DNA from: Anaerobacillus sp.
GTDB lineage: Bacteria > Bacillota > Bacilli > Bacillales > Anaerobacillaceae
DNA length: 6,291 bases
Direction of reading: 5' to 3'
Assembly (NCBI GenBank): GCA_007118195.1
Contig: SKSA01000032.1
Span: 1 to 6,291, forward strand
Below are positions 6,275 to 6,291 of the stretch, piece by piece. The notes below the pieces were generated by a model. That model saw nothing but the letters and a program-made list of their open reading frames with translations, ran no database searches and was not told the DNA's origin. How positions within the stretch are numbered: position 1 is the first letter of the stretch; each line of letters starts with the position of its first letter. The translations under genes and the position numbers were made by a program.

Positions 6275-6291
6275 AAGGGAATAATTGTTAT

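Overview
The window comes from a low-GC, endospore-forming member of the Bacillaceae or a close relative. The evidence is the tandem lonB-lonA-ysxC arrangement, near full-length similarity of all three products to the Bacillus subtilis proteins as I remember them, strong AGGAGG-type ribosome binding sites, and a lonB gene of the sporulation-associated type. I cannot name the genus from sequence alone.

Layout, left to right. Positions 1-45 are a heptanucleotide tandem repeat that runs off the window edge. Positions 46-322 are an AT-rich intergenic leader. Positions 323-1210 (+) encode an unrecognised 295-residue lipoprotein that ends in two copies of a short BamE/YjgB-like module. Positions 1211-1322 form a strikingly symmetrical imperfect palindrome with a perfect 15-bp hairpin at its centre. 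Positions 1331-1372 are the rho-independent terminator of the minus-strand cluster, and its stem contains the stop codon of ysxC. The rest of the window is read from the minus strand: lonB (6196-4514), a 241-bp gap with a hairpin terminator and a good SigA-type promoter, lonA (4272-1948), and ysxC (1951-1364), whose ATG overlaps the lonA TGA.

How the genes relate. LonB is a membrane-anchored AAA+ Ser-Lys protease, forespore-expressed in B. subtilis. LonA is the soluble housekeeping and stress protease of the same superfamily. YsxC (YihA/EngB) is a ribosome-assembly GTPase translationally coupled to lonA. The lipoprotein gene is convergent with this cluster and probably unrelated to it. In B. 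subtilis the cluster continues toward the hem genes, so the junction after ysxC looks like a synteny break.

The core of the window is well-known biology, and I see no convincing new system. The parts worth a second look are non-coding: the concentric palindrome at 1211-1322, the dyad over the lonA transcription start, the inverted repeat around a possible SigF promoter of lonB, and the terminator that overlaps the ysxC stop codon.
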